The notes beneath the pieces were generated by a model, which was not told the DNA's origin, made no database searches, and was given only the letters and a program-made list of their open reading frames with translations. The position numbers and the translations under genes are program-made. From the NCBI GenBank assembly GCA_013112575.1, contig JABFGG010000005.1, positions 213,497-277,496 on the forward strand: a DNA stretch of 64,000 bases. The letters are read 5' to 3'. Below, one piece after another: positions 49,491-58,977 of this stretch; the stretch's first letter is position 1; each line of letters opens with the position of its first letter. Origin of the DNA: Chloroflexota bacterium. GTDB lineage: Bacteria; Chloroflexota; Anaerolineae; Anaerolineales; UBA11579.

Positions 49491-51980
49491 ATGAGCAGCT
49501 TCTTCCAACAGATTTACACACTTTTAACAACAAATCCCGGCAATCTTGCCTACCACCTGATCCTCATTTTTGCCCTGTTCGGCGGCTTACAGATCACTTA
49601 TAGCCGCTGGCAAAGCAATAAAGATGAATCGACCCGGCGGTTGCTGCTGGGTTTTGCATTGCTGCTGGCCGTACGTGTGTTGCTCTTCCTCGTGTCCGGT
49701 TTATCCTGGCAGGGTTTGATCAGCACATCACAAGTTTTGGCGCCTTTAGACCGCGCCGTAGATGTGGTCAGTGCAGCACTGATCATTTGGTTGTGGGCGT
49801 TCCCGGAACCCAAACGCTTAGGGGACACAGGGGTGCTGATCAGCAGCGCCCTTTTTAGTGTATTGGGACTCTTCAGTATCATTCTTACCATTAATAGCGG
49901 TAATCCATTTACAGGCTCCTGGCTGGATGTGATCTGGGTGATATTAGCCATACTCCTCCTGATCGGAGGTGTCGCTTACCTGGTATTGCGAAAACCTGAT
50001 AGCTGGAGCGTGGGACTGACCATGTTGGTGGTATTGTTTCTCGGTCACATATTCCACTTGCTAAACCTAGGTTCAGGCAATGAATTCCCGGGCAGCATCC
50101 GCCTGGCACAGATCATCGCCTACCCGCTCCTTTTCACACTAGCCCAACGTTTTGCTACTACAGAGTATATAGCACCAGCCCCCATATTTATTGAAGAAAA
50201 GCCTGAAGAGCAAAAAGAGCAAGAAGAAGAAATCGAGGTTGAGGAAGAAGGACAACCCGCCGAAGTCGAACCTGAGAAAGCCATAGAACGAGTGGTTCCG
50301 GCAGGCGAACTGGCGAAATATTTAGCTTTGGCAACCTCAGATGACCCACAAGTTGTTTGCCAGACACTCAGTGAGATCTTGGCACGTAATCTAGTGGCGG
50401 ACCTCAGCATATTACTCACGCCCGACGCCTCGGGTGGGTACTTGATCCAGTGCGGTTACGACCTGATAAAAGAAGAGCCCATACAAGGGGCTTATCTGGA
50501 TGCCACTACCGCTCCTGACCTCACAGAAGCCCTCAGCAACAACCAGCCTTTTTTACGGAAAGCCGAACGCGCCAAACATTCGCTTTCCGGCCTGGCTAAA
50601 GCCCTTGACCTGGTTGAAACAGGCAGTGTTTTAGCTATCCCCATAAGCGAGGGAGACAACGAATTCGCGGCTGCAATCGTCCTAATCTCCCCATTTTCAA
50701 ACCACACCTGGACCTTTGAAGACCAGCAATTATTGATCCAGTCCAGTGATGCGCTGGCAGAGCTTTTGCTCGGGAAGGAAGAAAGTTCGCCTCCCACCGA
50801 TATCAATGAAGCCATCAGCTCAATTGCAGAGATCGAAGAATTAGAAGAGAAGAACCTGGCTTTGCAAGCCCAGGTTGACGCGTTGCTAACAAAAGATGTA
50901 GATGAACCAACTGTGCAGGGGCAGGAAAATGTAGAAAGCGTGGTTGTCGCCTACGAAGAGACCAAAGAAAACCTAAAAAAGATCTATGCAGAAAACCAGG
51001 AATTGCGTCAGGCGCTTAGAGACGCGTTGGATGAAATGCAACCCGACCCGAATGTTTCCACAGCCAAGGCCCCAGAAAAAAGCACCGGCGAAATCAAGCT
51101 GGCAGGGGAACTCAAACTAGCACTGCAGGAAATAGCCAATCTTCAGGGCGTGGTGACCAACGCCAACGACAAGATCACAGTCCTTGAAACCCAATCCCAG
51201 AACAACGGCACGATGCCCAGTGAACAGGCTGAAGTGATCGCTTCTATATCACAGGAATTGCGCCAGCCGATGTCCTCGATCATCGGCTACACGGACCTGC
51301 TACTCAATGAATCTGTGGGCATCTTGGGGGCATTACAACGCAAATTCCTCGACCGTGTGAAATCATCTACAGAGCGCATGAATTCTCTGGTTGATGACCT
51401 GATCCAGATTGCAGCCCTGGACTCCGGTAGCACCGAACTCAACCCTGAGCTGGTCAACCTGAGCGCGGTAATCGATGACACCTTAAACGTAACCAGCAAC
51501 CAGTTGCGCGAAAAGAATATCGTTTTGCGCGTGGACGTGCCGGAGCAACTCCCCAAGCTGCACACCGATAAAGATGCCGTGCAACAGATCATGATGCATC
51601 TGGTGCAAAATGCCGGAGCCGCTTCCCCCATTGAAGGGGGCATCACCTTGAGGGCTTTGGTGCAGCGCGAGCATCAAACTGAAGATTTTGTACTTATCCA
51701 GGTAACCGATTCGGGCGGTGGCATCCCTGAAGAAGACTTGCCGCGTGTATTCTCACGTCTCTACCGGGCCGACAATCCCCTGATAGAAGGCGTTGGCGAT
51801 ACAGGGGTGGGACTTTCCATTGCCAAAACATTAACCGAGGCTTTGGGTGGCAGCATCTGGGTGGACAGTAATATGGGTGAAGGGGCTACTTTCAGCGTGC
51901 TTCTGCCAGTTTCGCGTGAGGGCATGGAGATTGAAGACGAAGAAGAAGCTGACGAAGCAGAGGGAGTGGCCGTCGAGTGA
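49491..51980 (+). CDS. Membrane sensor kinase-like protein with phosphoacceptor His replaced by Gln
   Basis: 829 aa. About seven N-terminal membrane helices (1-225), a very acidic stretch (about 232-265), a GAF-like domain (about 275-425), a coiled coil (about 440-580), then HisKA and ATPase domains. The H-box reads SISQELRQPMSSIIGYTDLL, where SxHELRxP is expected, so residue 588 is Gln. The ATP site is intact: N box MHLVQNAG, G1 VTDSGGGIPEED, G2 GVGDTGVGLSIAKTL. It may bind ATP without autophosphorylation, acting as an ATP-gated sensor or partner of another kinase. It overlaps the next gene by four bases. Confidence 0.82.
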   Translation: MSSFFQQIYTLLTTNPGNLAYHLILIFALFGGLQITYSRWQSNKDESTRRLLLGFALLLAVRVLLFLVSGLSWQGLISTSQVLAPLDRAVDVVSAALIIWLWAFPEPKRLGDTGVLISSALFSVLGLFSIILTINSGNPFTGSWLDVIWVILAILLLIGGVAYLVLRKPDSWSVGLTMLVVLFLGHIFHLLNLGSGNEFPGSIRLAQIIAYPLLFTLAQRFATTEYIAPAPIFIEEKPEEQKEQEEEIEVEEEGQPAEVEPEKAIERVVPAGELAKYLALATSDDPQVVCQTLSEILARNLVADLSILLTPDASGGYLIQCGYDLIKEEPIQGAYLDATTAPDLTEALSNNQPFLRKAERAKHSLSGLAKALDLVETGSVLAIPISEGDNEFAAAIVLISPFSNHTWTFEDQQLLIQSSDALAELLLGKEESSPPTDINEAISSIAEIEELEEKNLALQAQVDALLTKDVDEPTVQGQENVESVVVAYEETKENLKKIYAENQELRQALRDALDEMQPDPNVSTAKAPEKSTGEIKLAGELKLALQEIANLQGVVTNANDKITVLETQSQNNGTMPSEQAEVIASISQELRQPMSSIIGYTDLLLNESVGILGALQRKFLDRVKSSTERMNSLVDDLIQIAALDSGSTELNPELVNLSAVIDDTLNVTSNQLREKNIVLRVDVPEQLPKLHTDKDAVQQIMMHLVQNAGAASPIEGGITLRALVQREHQTEDFVLIQVTDSGGGIPEEDLPRVFSRLYRADNPLIEGVGDTGVGLSIAKTLTEALGGSIWVDSNMGEGATFSVLLPVSREGMEIEDEEEADEAEGVAVE

Positions 51981-53137
51981 AACAATTCCGCCCATTCCTG
52001 ATCAGTGGGGGCATGGCACTTCTGTCTGCCTTGCTGGTGTTGGGCGGCTTTGCAGCAGCCTTTAGCGAGGGTGGCATGCAGGCTCCAGCACAGGCAACCA
52101 GCACAAACTCAAGTGTTGAAGTAACTGCTTCCCCAACAAAGACAGAGAGTCAATCAGTGGACCCGGATAAGGGTGGCAAAGAGACGAGCACCCCTACTAA
52201 AGCCATTTCACCAACTGTAATCAAGACAACCATTGCTGCAAGCCCGACGACCAAGCCCAGCAACACGCCTAAACCTGCCACCTCTGAACCAGACCCAACC
52301 AATACAAAAGCCCCTACAAACACACCTGTGCCCAACTGTGGGCCACCTGCCGGATGGACTACTTACGTCATCAAATCTGGAGACACGCTGTTCAGCATCG
52401 GAGTGGCCTTCGGCACCAACGTGCCCCAATTGCAACTCGCAAACTGCCTCGGCAATAGCACTCAGATCATTGCAGGCCAATCACTTTTTGTGCCCAATGT
52501 AGCCACGATCACGCCCAACGAAACACCCACAAAAACACCTAAGCCCACTGACACGGCTACGAGCAAGACCAGCACGACCACGACGATCACATCCGCCCTA
52601 CCCGACCCCTCAGTTGTGGGTCAATCCGTGACCGTAGTATTCACAGTCACTGGGTCGGGAGGCACACCGACAGGCAACGTGACAGTATCGGACGGCACGA
52701 ATAATTGCGTGGCTACTGTGGCCGTGGGCACATGTGACCTCGTGATCTCATCACAAGGTGCTAAAACTATCCATGCCTCATACGCCGGAGACAGCAATTT
52801 CAAAAGCAGTACGTCCGCCAATGAAGCACATACGGTAAACAAAGCAGATACCACCACCACGATTACATCTGCCCTACCCGATCCATCAATCACAACCAAT
52901 GCCGTCACTGTAATATTCGCGGTCAGTGTCGATGCCCCCGGCAGCGGCACGGCTACAGGCACGGTGACGATCAGTTCAGACAATGACGTAGCTACATGCA
53001 GCGCCTCAGTCGCCGTGGGCACCTGTGACATCACCCTGACCACGGTGGGAGCGCATAACCTGACGGCAGACTATGCGGGGGACAGTAACTTCAACGCCAG
53101 CACTTCTGGCAACGAAGGACATACAGTAGATCCGTAA
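51977..53137 (+). CDS. Secreted LysM protein with two Ig-like repeats
   Basis: 386 aa. A signal/anchor helix (about 8-30) precedes a Thr/Pro/Ser-rich stretch, a LysM domain (about 128-175: TYVIKSGDTLFSIGVAFGTN) and two repeated Ig-like domains (about 195-285 and 290-385) with the shared words ITSALPDPS, VAVGTCD and YAGDSNF. LysM binds peptidoglycan; the repeats resemble bacterial Ig-like type 3/5 domains. It is coupled to the sensor gene (ATGA overlap), so the sensor might monitor the wall (inference). Confidence 0.8.
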   Translation: MKQFRPFLISGGMALLSALLVLGGFAAAFSEGGMQAPAQATSTNSSVEVTASPTKTESQSVDPDKGGKETSTPTKAISPTVIKTTIAASPTTKPSNTPKPATSEPDPTNTKAPTNTPVPNCGPPAGWTTYVIKSGDTLFSIGVAFGTNVPQLQLANCLGNSTQIIAGQSLFVPNVATITPNETPTKTPKPTDTATSKTSTTTTITSALPDPSVVGQSVTVVFTVTGSGGTPTGNVTVSDGTNNCVATVAVGTCDLVISSQGAKTIHASYAGDSNFKSSTSANEAHTVNKADTTTTITSALPDPSITTNAVTVIFAVSVDAPGSGTATGTVTISSDNDVATCSASVAVGTCDITLTTVGAHNLTADYAGDSNFNASTSGNEGHTVDP

Positions 53138-53236
53138 GTTCCAAGTAATTCGTTGATTGCAACCAACCCCACTAACTGATTTAATTCACCACGACTTTCA
53201 GGCACGGGAATTGCACGGCAACTATATAATGCCGTT

Positions 53237-54361
53237 GTGAACCCAAAAACTGGTCTCACGTTCTTTTTTATTGCTATTTTCCTGGCTGCCTGTGGCGCAG
53301 TGCCTGTAACACCCAATCAGGTCGTCGCACAATTGCCAGGGGATAACGGCGCGCTACTTGTGCAGGCCCCGCCAGACGCCACCGCCACAGCCACCCCTTT
53401 CCAACCGCTGCCCATCACCCCCACACCCCTAGCTACTGAAGTTCCGCCTACACCGCTGCCGACTGATGTCCCTGCAGAGGCCCCTCCGCCGGAGATCCCC
53501 AAACTGGCAACGTCCACTCCTTTCGCCAAGACCGGCAATTATCCCAGCCCTAGCCTGTTCGCCGATTGGCCCATCCCTGGCCCGATGGGCGTGTTCAAAC
53601 AGCCCAAGCAACAGCTCAACATCCTTATCATGGGGTCAGACCAGCGCCCCGATGAAGTTGCCTTCCGCACCGATGTGATCCTGCTGCTGACGATCAATGC
53701 GAACAAGGGCACGGCCACACTCACATCTTTCCCACGCGATCTCTACGTCTACCTTCCCGGCTGGACAATGGATCGCATCAACACCGCCCATTTCCGGGGG
53801 GGATGGGAAATGGTGGCCCTGACTTTTGAATACAACTTCGGGGTACGGCCTGACCATTGGGTTTTCGTTGATTTCGCGGGTTTTAAAGAAATAGTCAACG
53901 ACCTGGGTGGCATCGAGATCTATGCTGAAAATGAAATAACCGACTGGCGCGGCGATGGTAAAGGCTACTACTCTGTAGGTCCAGGATGGGAGCGTATGAA
54001 TGGCGCAGATGCTTTGTGGTACGTGCGGGCCCGCAAGACCACCAGCGACTTTGACCGCACACGCCGCCAGCAGGAAGTGCTGGTGGGGCTTTTCCGCAAG
54101 CTGATCAGCGTGGATGGTGTCATACGAGCCCCGGAACTGTACGACGATTACAAAAAAATCATCCTAACAGACATGACCCTGGATGACATCGTTCCCCTCT
54201 TGCCACTCGCAACCATCGTGTATGACACGGATAACATCCGCCGATACGCGATAGGACCTGAGCACGTCAGTTCATGGATCAATTCGTATGGTTCGGCTGT
54301 ATTGATTCCCAACCAGGATGAAGTCTACAAAACGATGAAACAAGCCCTGCAAGCCAAATGA
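53237..54361 (+). CDS. LytR-CpsA-Psr family protein, copy 1
   Basis: 374 aa. A lipobox-like N-terminus (FFFIAIFLAAC) and Pro/Thr-rich tether (about 25-115) precede the LCP domain: LNILIMGSDQRPDEVAFRTD, TLTSFPRDLYVYLPGW, VFVDFAGFKEIVNDLGGIEI, LWYVRARKTTSDFDRTRRQQ. LCP proteins transfer lipid-linked polymers to peptidoglycan; the conserved Arg/Asp residues are present. It overlaps the next LCP gene by four bases. Confidence 0.88.
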   Translation: MNPKTGLTFFFIAIFLAACGAVPVTPNQVVAQLPGDNGALLVQAPPDATATATPFQPLPITPTPLATEVPPTPLPTDVPAEAPPPEIPKLATSTPFAKTGNYPSPSLFADWPIPGPMGVFKQPKQQLNILIMGSDQRPDEVAFRTDVILLLTINANKGTATLTSFPRDLYVYLPGWTMDRINTAHFRGGWEMVALTFEYNFGVRPDHWVFVDFAGFKEIVNDLGGIEIYAENEITDWRGDGKGYYSVGPGWERMNGADALWYVRARKTTSDFDRTRRQQEVLVGLFRKLISVDGVIRAPELYDDYKKIILTDMTLDDIVPLLPLATIVYDTDNIRRYAIGPEHVSSWINSYGSAVLIPNQDEVYKTMKQALQAK

Positions 54362-55755
54362 AGCCTCAAGGCCGTTGGCTGGCGGCAGGCATATTTTTGC
54401 TGGTGGCGCTGGCTTGCCGTATCCCGCTGGGAACCTCTACCCCACAGCTTCCCATTGCTACCGCCGTTCCCATAAAAGCATCCGCAACTGCTTCAGCAAC
54501 CCTGGCACCGCCCAGTGCGACCCCCAGCCCCTCGGCAACCATTACGCCAACCCCGTGGGATACACCAGCGGGCCCAACGCCCAACACGCCAGTCCCTACC
54601 GCCATGCCTCAACTCTTCAGCGATGACTCGGTCAATTTCCTGCTGATCGGTTCCGACAGCCGCGGCAGCGATTCTTTCCGCACGGACGTGTTAATCATCG
54701 TCAACGTGCAACCGGAACATCAATTGGTGACCATGATCTCTGTGCCACGGGACCTGTACGTGTACATTCCAGGCTGGACGATGCAGCGCGTGAATGCCGC
54801 TTACCAACACGGTGAGGCCAGCACATATCCAGGGACAGGATTCCAGTTATTGGGCGACACGATCGAATACAACCTGGGCATCAAGATCGACCACACGGCG
54901 CTGGTAGACTTTGCCGGTTTCCAGCAGATCATCAACACCATGGGCGGCATTGACGTGCCCACGGCCTGCGAATTCACTGATTGGCGTATTAAATCGCCTG
55001 ACCTGGATCCGGAAGATGAAGATAACTGGGAGTTGCATACCATTGGGCCTGGGGTTGAACATTTGGATGGCGAACTGGCTTTGTGGTACGTGCGCTCACG
55101 TTTACGTTCCAGTGATTTTGACCGCGGCCGCCGCCAACAAGAAGTGCTGCGGGCAATCTTCCAGCGCGCCGTGCAACTGGACATGCTGACGCGTATCCCG
55201 CAACTCTTCCAGGATTTTCAGGATACGGTTGACACGGATGTGGGTCTGGACGACATTCTTTCACTGGCTCCACTGACAAAAGACCTTAGCGCTGCTCAAA
55301 TCCGTAGTTATTACATCAATAACGACATAATTGAGGGTTGGCGCACACCCAAGGGCGCCAGCGTGCTATTGCCTAATGCAGACCAACTCTATGGCCTCCT
55401 TGAGGAAGCTTTATCCCCACCTGATGAAGATGAAGAAGAACACCTTGAAACCGTGGTGGAGGTCTGGAATGGGACCAACAATGCAAATTGGGATGTGCTA
55501 GCCGCGGAGAGACTTTCTTATGGCGGGTATGGCAGTTTCATCTCGCTGCCCGACAACCGCGACCATACCCAAACCTTGCTATACGACTTTACTGATGGGC
55601 AGGACGTAACAGCAGCCAACAATCTGCTTTTCCTACTAGGTTTGTCAGGAGACCATCTGGTCAGCGAGCCAGCTGAGGGGGCGGCCAGTGACTATCGCAT
55701 TGTTTTGGGGGATGATTACAACCCGTGCTTCAATCCCGCTCAGATACCGCGCTAG
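54358..55755 (+). CDS. LytR-CpsA-Psr family protein with C-terminal LytR_C domain
   Basis: 465 aa. N-terminal lipobox-like segment (IFLLVALAC), Pro/Thr/Ser tether, then an LCP domain (VNFLLIGSDSRGSDSFRTD, MISVPRDLYVYIPGW, ALVDFAGFQQIINTMGGIDV, LWYVRSRLRSSDFDRGRRQQ) and a further C-terminal domain (about 370-455: VVEVWNGTNNANWDVLAAER) of LytR_C type. It resembles copy 1 closely in the LCP core, so the pair looks duplicated. Its end overlaps the convergent next gene by 26 bases. Confidence 0.88.
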   Translation: MKPQGRWLAAGIFLLVALACRIPLGTSTPQLPIATAVPIKASATASATLAPPSATPSPSATITPTPWDTPAGPTPNTPVPTAMPQLFSDDSVNFLLIGSDSRGSDSFRTDVLIIVNVQPEHQLVTMISVPRDLYVYIPGWTMQRVNAAYQHGEASTYPGTGFQLLGDTIEYNLGIKIDHTALVDFAGFQQIINTMGGIDVPTACEFTDWRIKSPDLDPEDEDNWELHTIGPGVEHLDGELALWYVRSRLRSSDFDRGRRQQEVLRAIFQRAVQLDMLTRIPQLFQDFQDTVDTDVGLDDILSLAPLTKDLSAAQIRSYYINNDIIEGWRTPKGASVLLPNADQLYGLLEEALSPPDEDEEEHLETVVEVWNGTNNANWDVLAAERLSYGGYGSFISLPDNRDHTQTLLYDFTDGQDVTAANNLLFLLGLSGDHLVSEPAEGAASDYRIVLGDDYNPCFNPAQIPR

Positions 55756-57847
55756 GCAAAAATAGCCGGTCTACAACAATGATCGTCAGCAGCCAGAGAA
55801 ACAAACGAAATGGCACGACCGCGACCATGGCATGACGAATGGTGCTGAGGCCGTCCCCTAAAACGCTCACGGCCAGCATAGCAAACAAGCCCAAAACCAA
55901 CATGGTGAAAAGTCCAGCCATAAGCACGTCTTTCTCCCCCCGTGTAGAAAAGGCCTGCCATACAAGCAATCCAGTCAGTAACACCACAATGAACATCACA
56001 CTATTAAAAACCGGATGCAGCAAGCTCCCAAGATAATACATCCATTGCGGCGTATGTTCAGGGTCCGACGAAAAGAAAGGCTGCACATTTTCCGTGAAGA
56101 CGACACTAAAGCTATCCAGGACCTTTTGAAAAGTGTAGCCAGGATGCGTGATCAAAAAACGTGTATAGACATTGTAGCCTTCAGCAAAGACCCAATCCAT
56201 CAAATAGGGGATCTCCCAGAAACCATCCTGGTTAGGCAGACCATCTCGAAAGGCTAAGACCTCATCCGTTAGCGGCATACCTTGTGCTGCAAAGTAAGTC
56301 ATACGTTCCGGGTATGGGAAAACGTTAAAGAGCATATTATTAAAAAACGGGTTGACCCAGCGGTCACTGGTTGCCAGAGTCCGGTTCTGGAACATGAAAA
56401 GACCAGCTATAAATACTGCAATAAACAGCAATACGCGCCAATTATATTTCTGTCGCACCCCAGGAAAAAGCAGCAATGCAATGACCGAAGCAAGCATGAC
56501 TAGCAGCATATAAGAATTCGTGTCCCTGGAAAAGACCCACAGAGCCATAGCTATAGCCCAAACGGCAAGCAGGGCTACAGTAGTCGGTTTGATACGCTTG
56601 CTATCTTCCAACAATAGTGGAACAAGTTCCAGGGTGGCGGCCAGGATGAGGGCAAAGAGGGCCAAAGCCAGGGACTCGGATAACAAAACGCTATCCCAAT
56701 CGGCCAGGTTAGGACTAAAGGCAAAGGTCAGCGTGAGGATAACGATAAGAATCTTTAGCACCGGGTTTTTTACCCGCCGCGCCAGGGAAAGAGCCAGCGC
56801 AGACCAGCAGAAGATGGCAACCCACATCTGGCCCAACGCGATCCTGTCCAGGCCGGGCTGCATTGTTTTTTCGATGCGCAGGCTTTCGGCCGGGCTACTG
56901 AGGTTGGTTAACTCATAGCCAGTGGCGGGTTCCAGCAACTTATAGAACAGGACAATGGTGGCAGGCCGGTTGGAGGTGAAGAAATCTATAGAAAACACAT
57001 CGCGTTCGGAAGCACGAATGAACTCAACCGAGTCGTAGTTGGAAACGGATAGCGAGGGATCACCATATGATGTCATACGAAGTTGAATGCCCAAGACCAG
57101 AACAAGGGCAATAACTACATGGTTCCATTTGAGGATTCCGCGCCACCCTGCCGGGCTTTCTTTGCCAGTAAAAGGCAGTTGTTGTTCACCAGTGAGGCCT
57201 CGTAATCCCACATAAAGTAATACGCTACTCAAAACGGGAACCAGCCATGCGACCCGAAACAAGCCCTGTTCGATAAAGACTGTTTGCAAGAGGACTGCGG
57301 CAATCGCAATTCCAATAACGATCAGGGAAAGCTGTCTCTTCCGATCATATTTGCGGGCGAGCCCCACCCCAAGCAGGAGCAAGGCAGCACCCATCCCAAA
57401 GCCATTCAGCATATAGGTCAACCAGCGTGTGGGGCGGTTGCGAGCTAATAGATCGACATACTGGGCATAGATCGTCAGGTTGGGATCGTACCAATCTATC
57501 GCCCTGGTGATGGCAGTCAGGGCGACGAGTACCAAGCCAGCCAGGGCAGCAGCCCATATGCCCCGTTCGACATATTTCTGCCGGGGACGGTCCTTATATA
57601 TGAAGACAAGTAGCCCCAAACCGAAAGCAGGCAGCAACAATATGTGGCGCAGCCAATACCAAAGGCGCAGGGCCTGGTCGTTGAAGACGTACCCCAAAAC
57701 AAGCTCAAGGATGAGGGCAAGGCAATAAATACTGAAAGCAAGGCCCAAATATAGCCAGTGTAGCTCTTTTGAAAATAAGTAATTGCGCAGACTTGCCAGA
57801 GCAAATCCAAATACGAGTAAAGCGGCAAAAAGCTGGAGGAATCCCAT
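55730..57847 (-). CDS. Large polytopic membrane protein, possibly GT-C-type glycosyltransferase
   Basis: 705 aa with roughly 16-17 hydrophobic helices in two blocks and one large extracytoplasmic loop near residues 480-580 (about YPERMTYFAAQGMPLTDEVL to PEHTPQWMYYL). No family can be named with confidence. An early loop with NYDSVEFIRASERD and the helix layout suggest a GT-C transferase of lipid-linked sugars, which would fit the adjacent LCP genes. It converges on, and overlaps, the second LCP gene. Confidence 0.5.
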   Translation of the reverse strand: MGFLQLFAALLVFGFALASLRNYLFSKELHWLYLGLAFSIYCLALILELVLGYVFNDQALRLWYWLRHILLLPAFGLGLLVFIYKDRPRQKYVERGIWAAALAGLVLVALTAITRAIDWYDPNLTIYAQYVDLLARNRPTRWLTYMLNGFGMGAALLLLGVGLARKYDRKRQLSLIVIGIAIAAVLLQTVFIEQGLFRVAWLVPVLSSVLLYVGLRGLTGEQQLPFTGKESPAGWRGILKWNHVVIALVLVLGIQLRMTSYGDPSLSVSNYDSVEFIRASERDVFSIDFFTSNRPATIVLFYKLLEPATGYELTNLSSPAESLRIEKTMQPGLDRIALGQMWVAIFCWSALALSLARRVKNPVLKILIVILTLTFAFSPNLADWDSVLLSESLALALFALILAATLELVPLLLEDSKRIKPTTVALLAVWAIAMALWVFSRDTNSYMLLVMLASVIALLLFPGVRQKYNWRVLLFIAVFIAGLFMFQNRTLATSDRWVNPFFNNMLFNVFPYPERMTYFAAQGMPLTDEVLAFRDGLPNQDGFWEIPYLMDWVFAEGYNVYTRFLITHPGYTFQKVLDSFSVVFTENVQPFFSSDPEHTPQWMYYLGSLLHPVFNSVMFIVVLLTGLLVWQAFSTRGEKDVLMAGLFTMLVLGLFAMLAVSVLGDGLSTIRHAMVAVVPFRLFLWLLTIIVVDRLFLPSAVSERD

Positions 57848-57966
57848 TTGAAATACGGCGAGATTCTACCAACAAAACTCAGTCTTGTTTTGGTTTGACA
57901 CAATCCTCAAGCTGCTCTAAACTGCCCACATATTGACTATGCGCAAAGCTCTGGAGGCATAGAACT

Positions 57967-58863
57967 ATGACAGACAGTATTGGTATCGCTCACATCACAT
58001 CAGAAACCCCACTTATCCCGGCAATCAACGCCTGGCGTTATTTCCTGGAAGACCAGGGGCGCTCCCCACACACTATCAAAGCCTTTATTGGTGATCTCAA
58101 CCTGCTAGCAGATTATCTGGCCCCCGACAAAAACCTCGGAAGCGTTCAAACCAACGACCTGAACAACTTCCTGGATTGGTTACAGAATGGCCGCGGCGTG
58201 CCGTGCAGCCCCAAAACCCTGTCGCGGCGCATCACTTCCACCAAATCCTTTTTCCGCTGGCTGCAGGCCAATGGCGCCATATTGGCCGACCCTGCCGAAA
58301 AAGTGGTTTCCAAATCAGTACTCAGCCCCCTTCCGGATGCATTGGATGCAAACGAGATACAGGCAGTGCTGGAAGCTGCCGACAAACACCGCCATGCCCC
58401 CAAGGCTGATGCACGTCCCTACGCGCTGGTCAAGCTCTTGCTGGACACAGCCATCAAAAAGAGTGAAACACTCGGGCTGACGACCAACCACGTTGAACTG
58501 GAAGGCGCCAATGGCCCTTTCATCTTTGTGCGTTATGCCAACCCACAACACCGCTATAAGGAACGCAAGATAACGGTCAGTGATGAATGGGTGGAAGCCT
58601 ACAAGGAATACAGTAACCAGTACGACCTCAGCGAAAAACTGTTCCCCTGGTCGCAACGCCGTTTGGAATACATCCTGGAGGACATTGGTAAAGAAGCCGC
58701 GCTGGAAAATCAACTCTCCTTCCTGATGTGTCGCTGGAGTAGCGCCTTAGCAGCCTACAATGCGGGCACAGACCTCGACAGTATTCGACAAGATTTGGGC
58801 GTGTCAAAGATCCAGTTCCGCGAGATCAAGATGAAGCTGCAAAGGTTAGCAAAAGGGAAATAG
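57967..58863 (+). CDS. Tyrosine-recombinase-like protein with degenerate active site
   Basis: 298 aa. The N-terminal SAM-like DNA-binding domain (about 17-105: LEDQGRSPHTIKAFIGDLNL) and catalytic-fold domain (about 120-290) match XerC/XerD-type integrases. The expected catalytic residues are missing: the first Arg position reads DTAIKKSETLGL (Lys), the HxxR box reads LMCRW (no His), and the C-terminal segment with the Tyr nucleophile reads VSKIQFREIKMKL (no Tyr). It is likely a DNA-binding protein without strand-exchange activity. Nothing suggests a mobile element around it. Confidence 0.75.
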   Translation: MTDSIGIAHITSETPLIPAINAWRYFLEDQGRSPHTIKAFIGDLNLLADYLAPDKNLGSVQTNDLNNFLDWLQNGRGVPCSPKTLSRRITSTKSFFRWLQANGAILADPAEKVVSKSVLSPLPDALDANEIQAVLEAADKHRHAPKADARPYALVKLLLDTAIKKSETLGLTTNHVELEGANGPFIFVRYANPQHRYKERKITVSDEWVEAYKEYSNQYDLSEKLFPWSQRRLEYILEDIGKEAALENQLSFLMCRWSSALAAYNAGTDLDSIRQDLGVSKIQFREIKMKLQRLAKGK

Positions 58864-58885
58864 TTAGCCTCCACGAAAATCGAGA

Positions 58886-58914
58886 AACGAGAATCCAAAA
58901 TTTGGATTCTCGTT
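58886..58914 (+). terminator. Terminator after the recombinase-like gene
   Basis: AACGAGAATCCAAA / TTTGGATTCTCGTT (14 bp, perfect) followed by TTAATTT, 23 bases past the stop. It is symmetric and may serve the minus-strand gene also. Confidence 0.8.
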
Positions 58915-58977
58915 TTAATTTCATGAGCCGGGATTATTAAATAATGACTTGGGGGAAGCCTCGCTCACTTTTGTATA

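Noticed and set aside
57967..58863. Considered an integrase marking a mobile element
   Set aside because: Catalytic residues are missing, no attachment-site repeats or cargo genes were seen, and the flanks look chromosomal.
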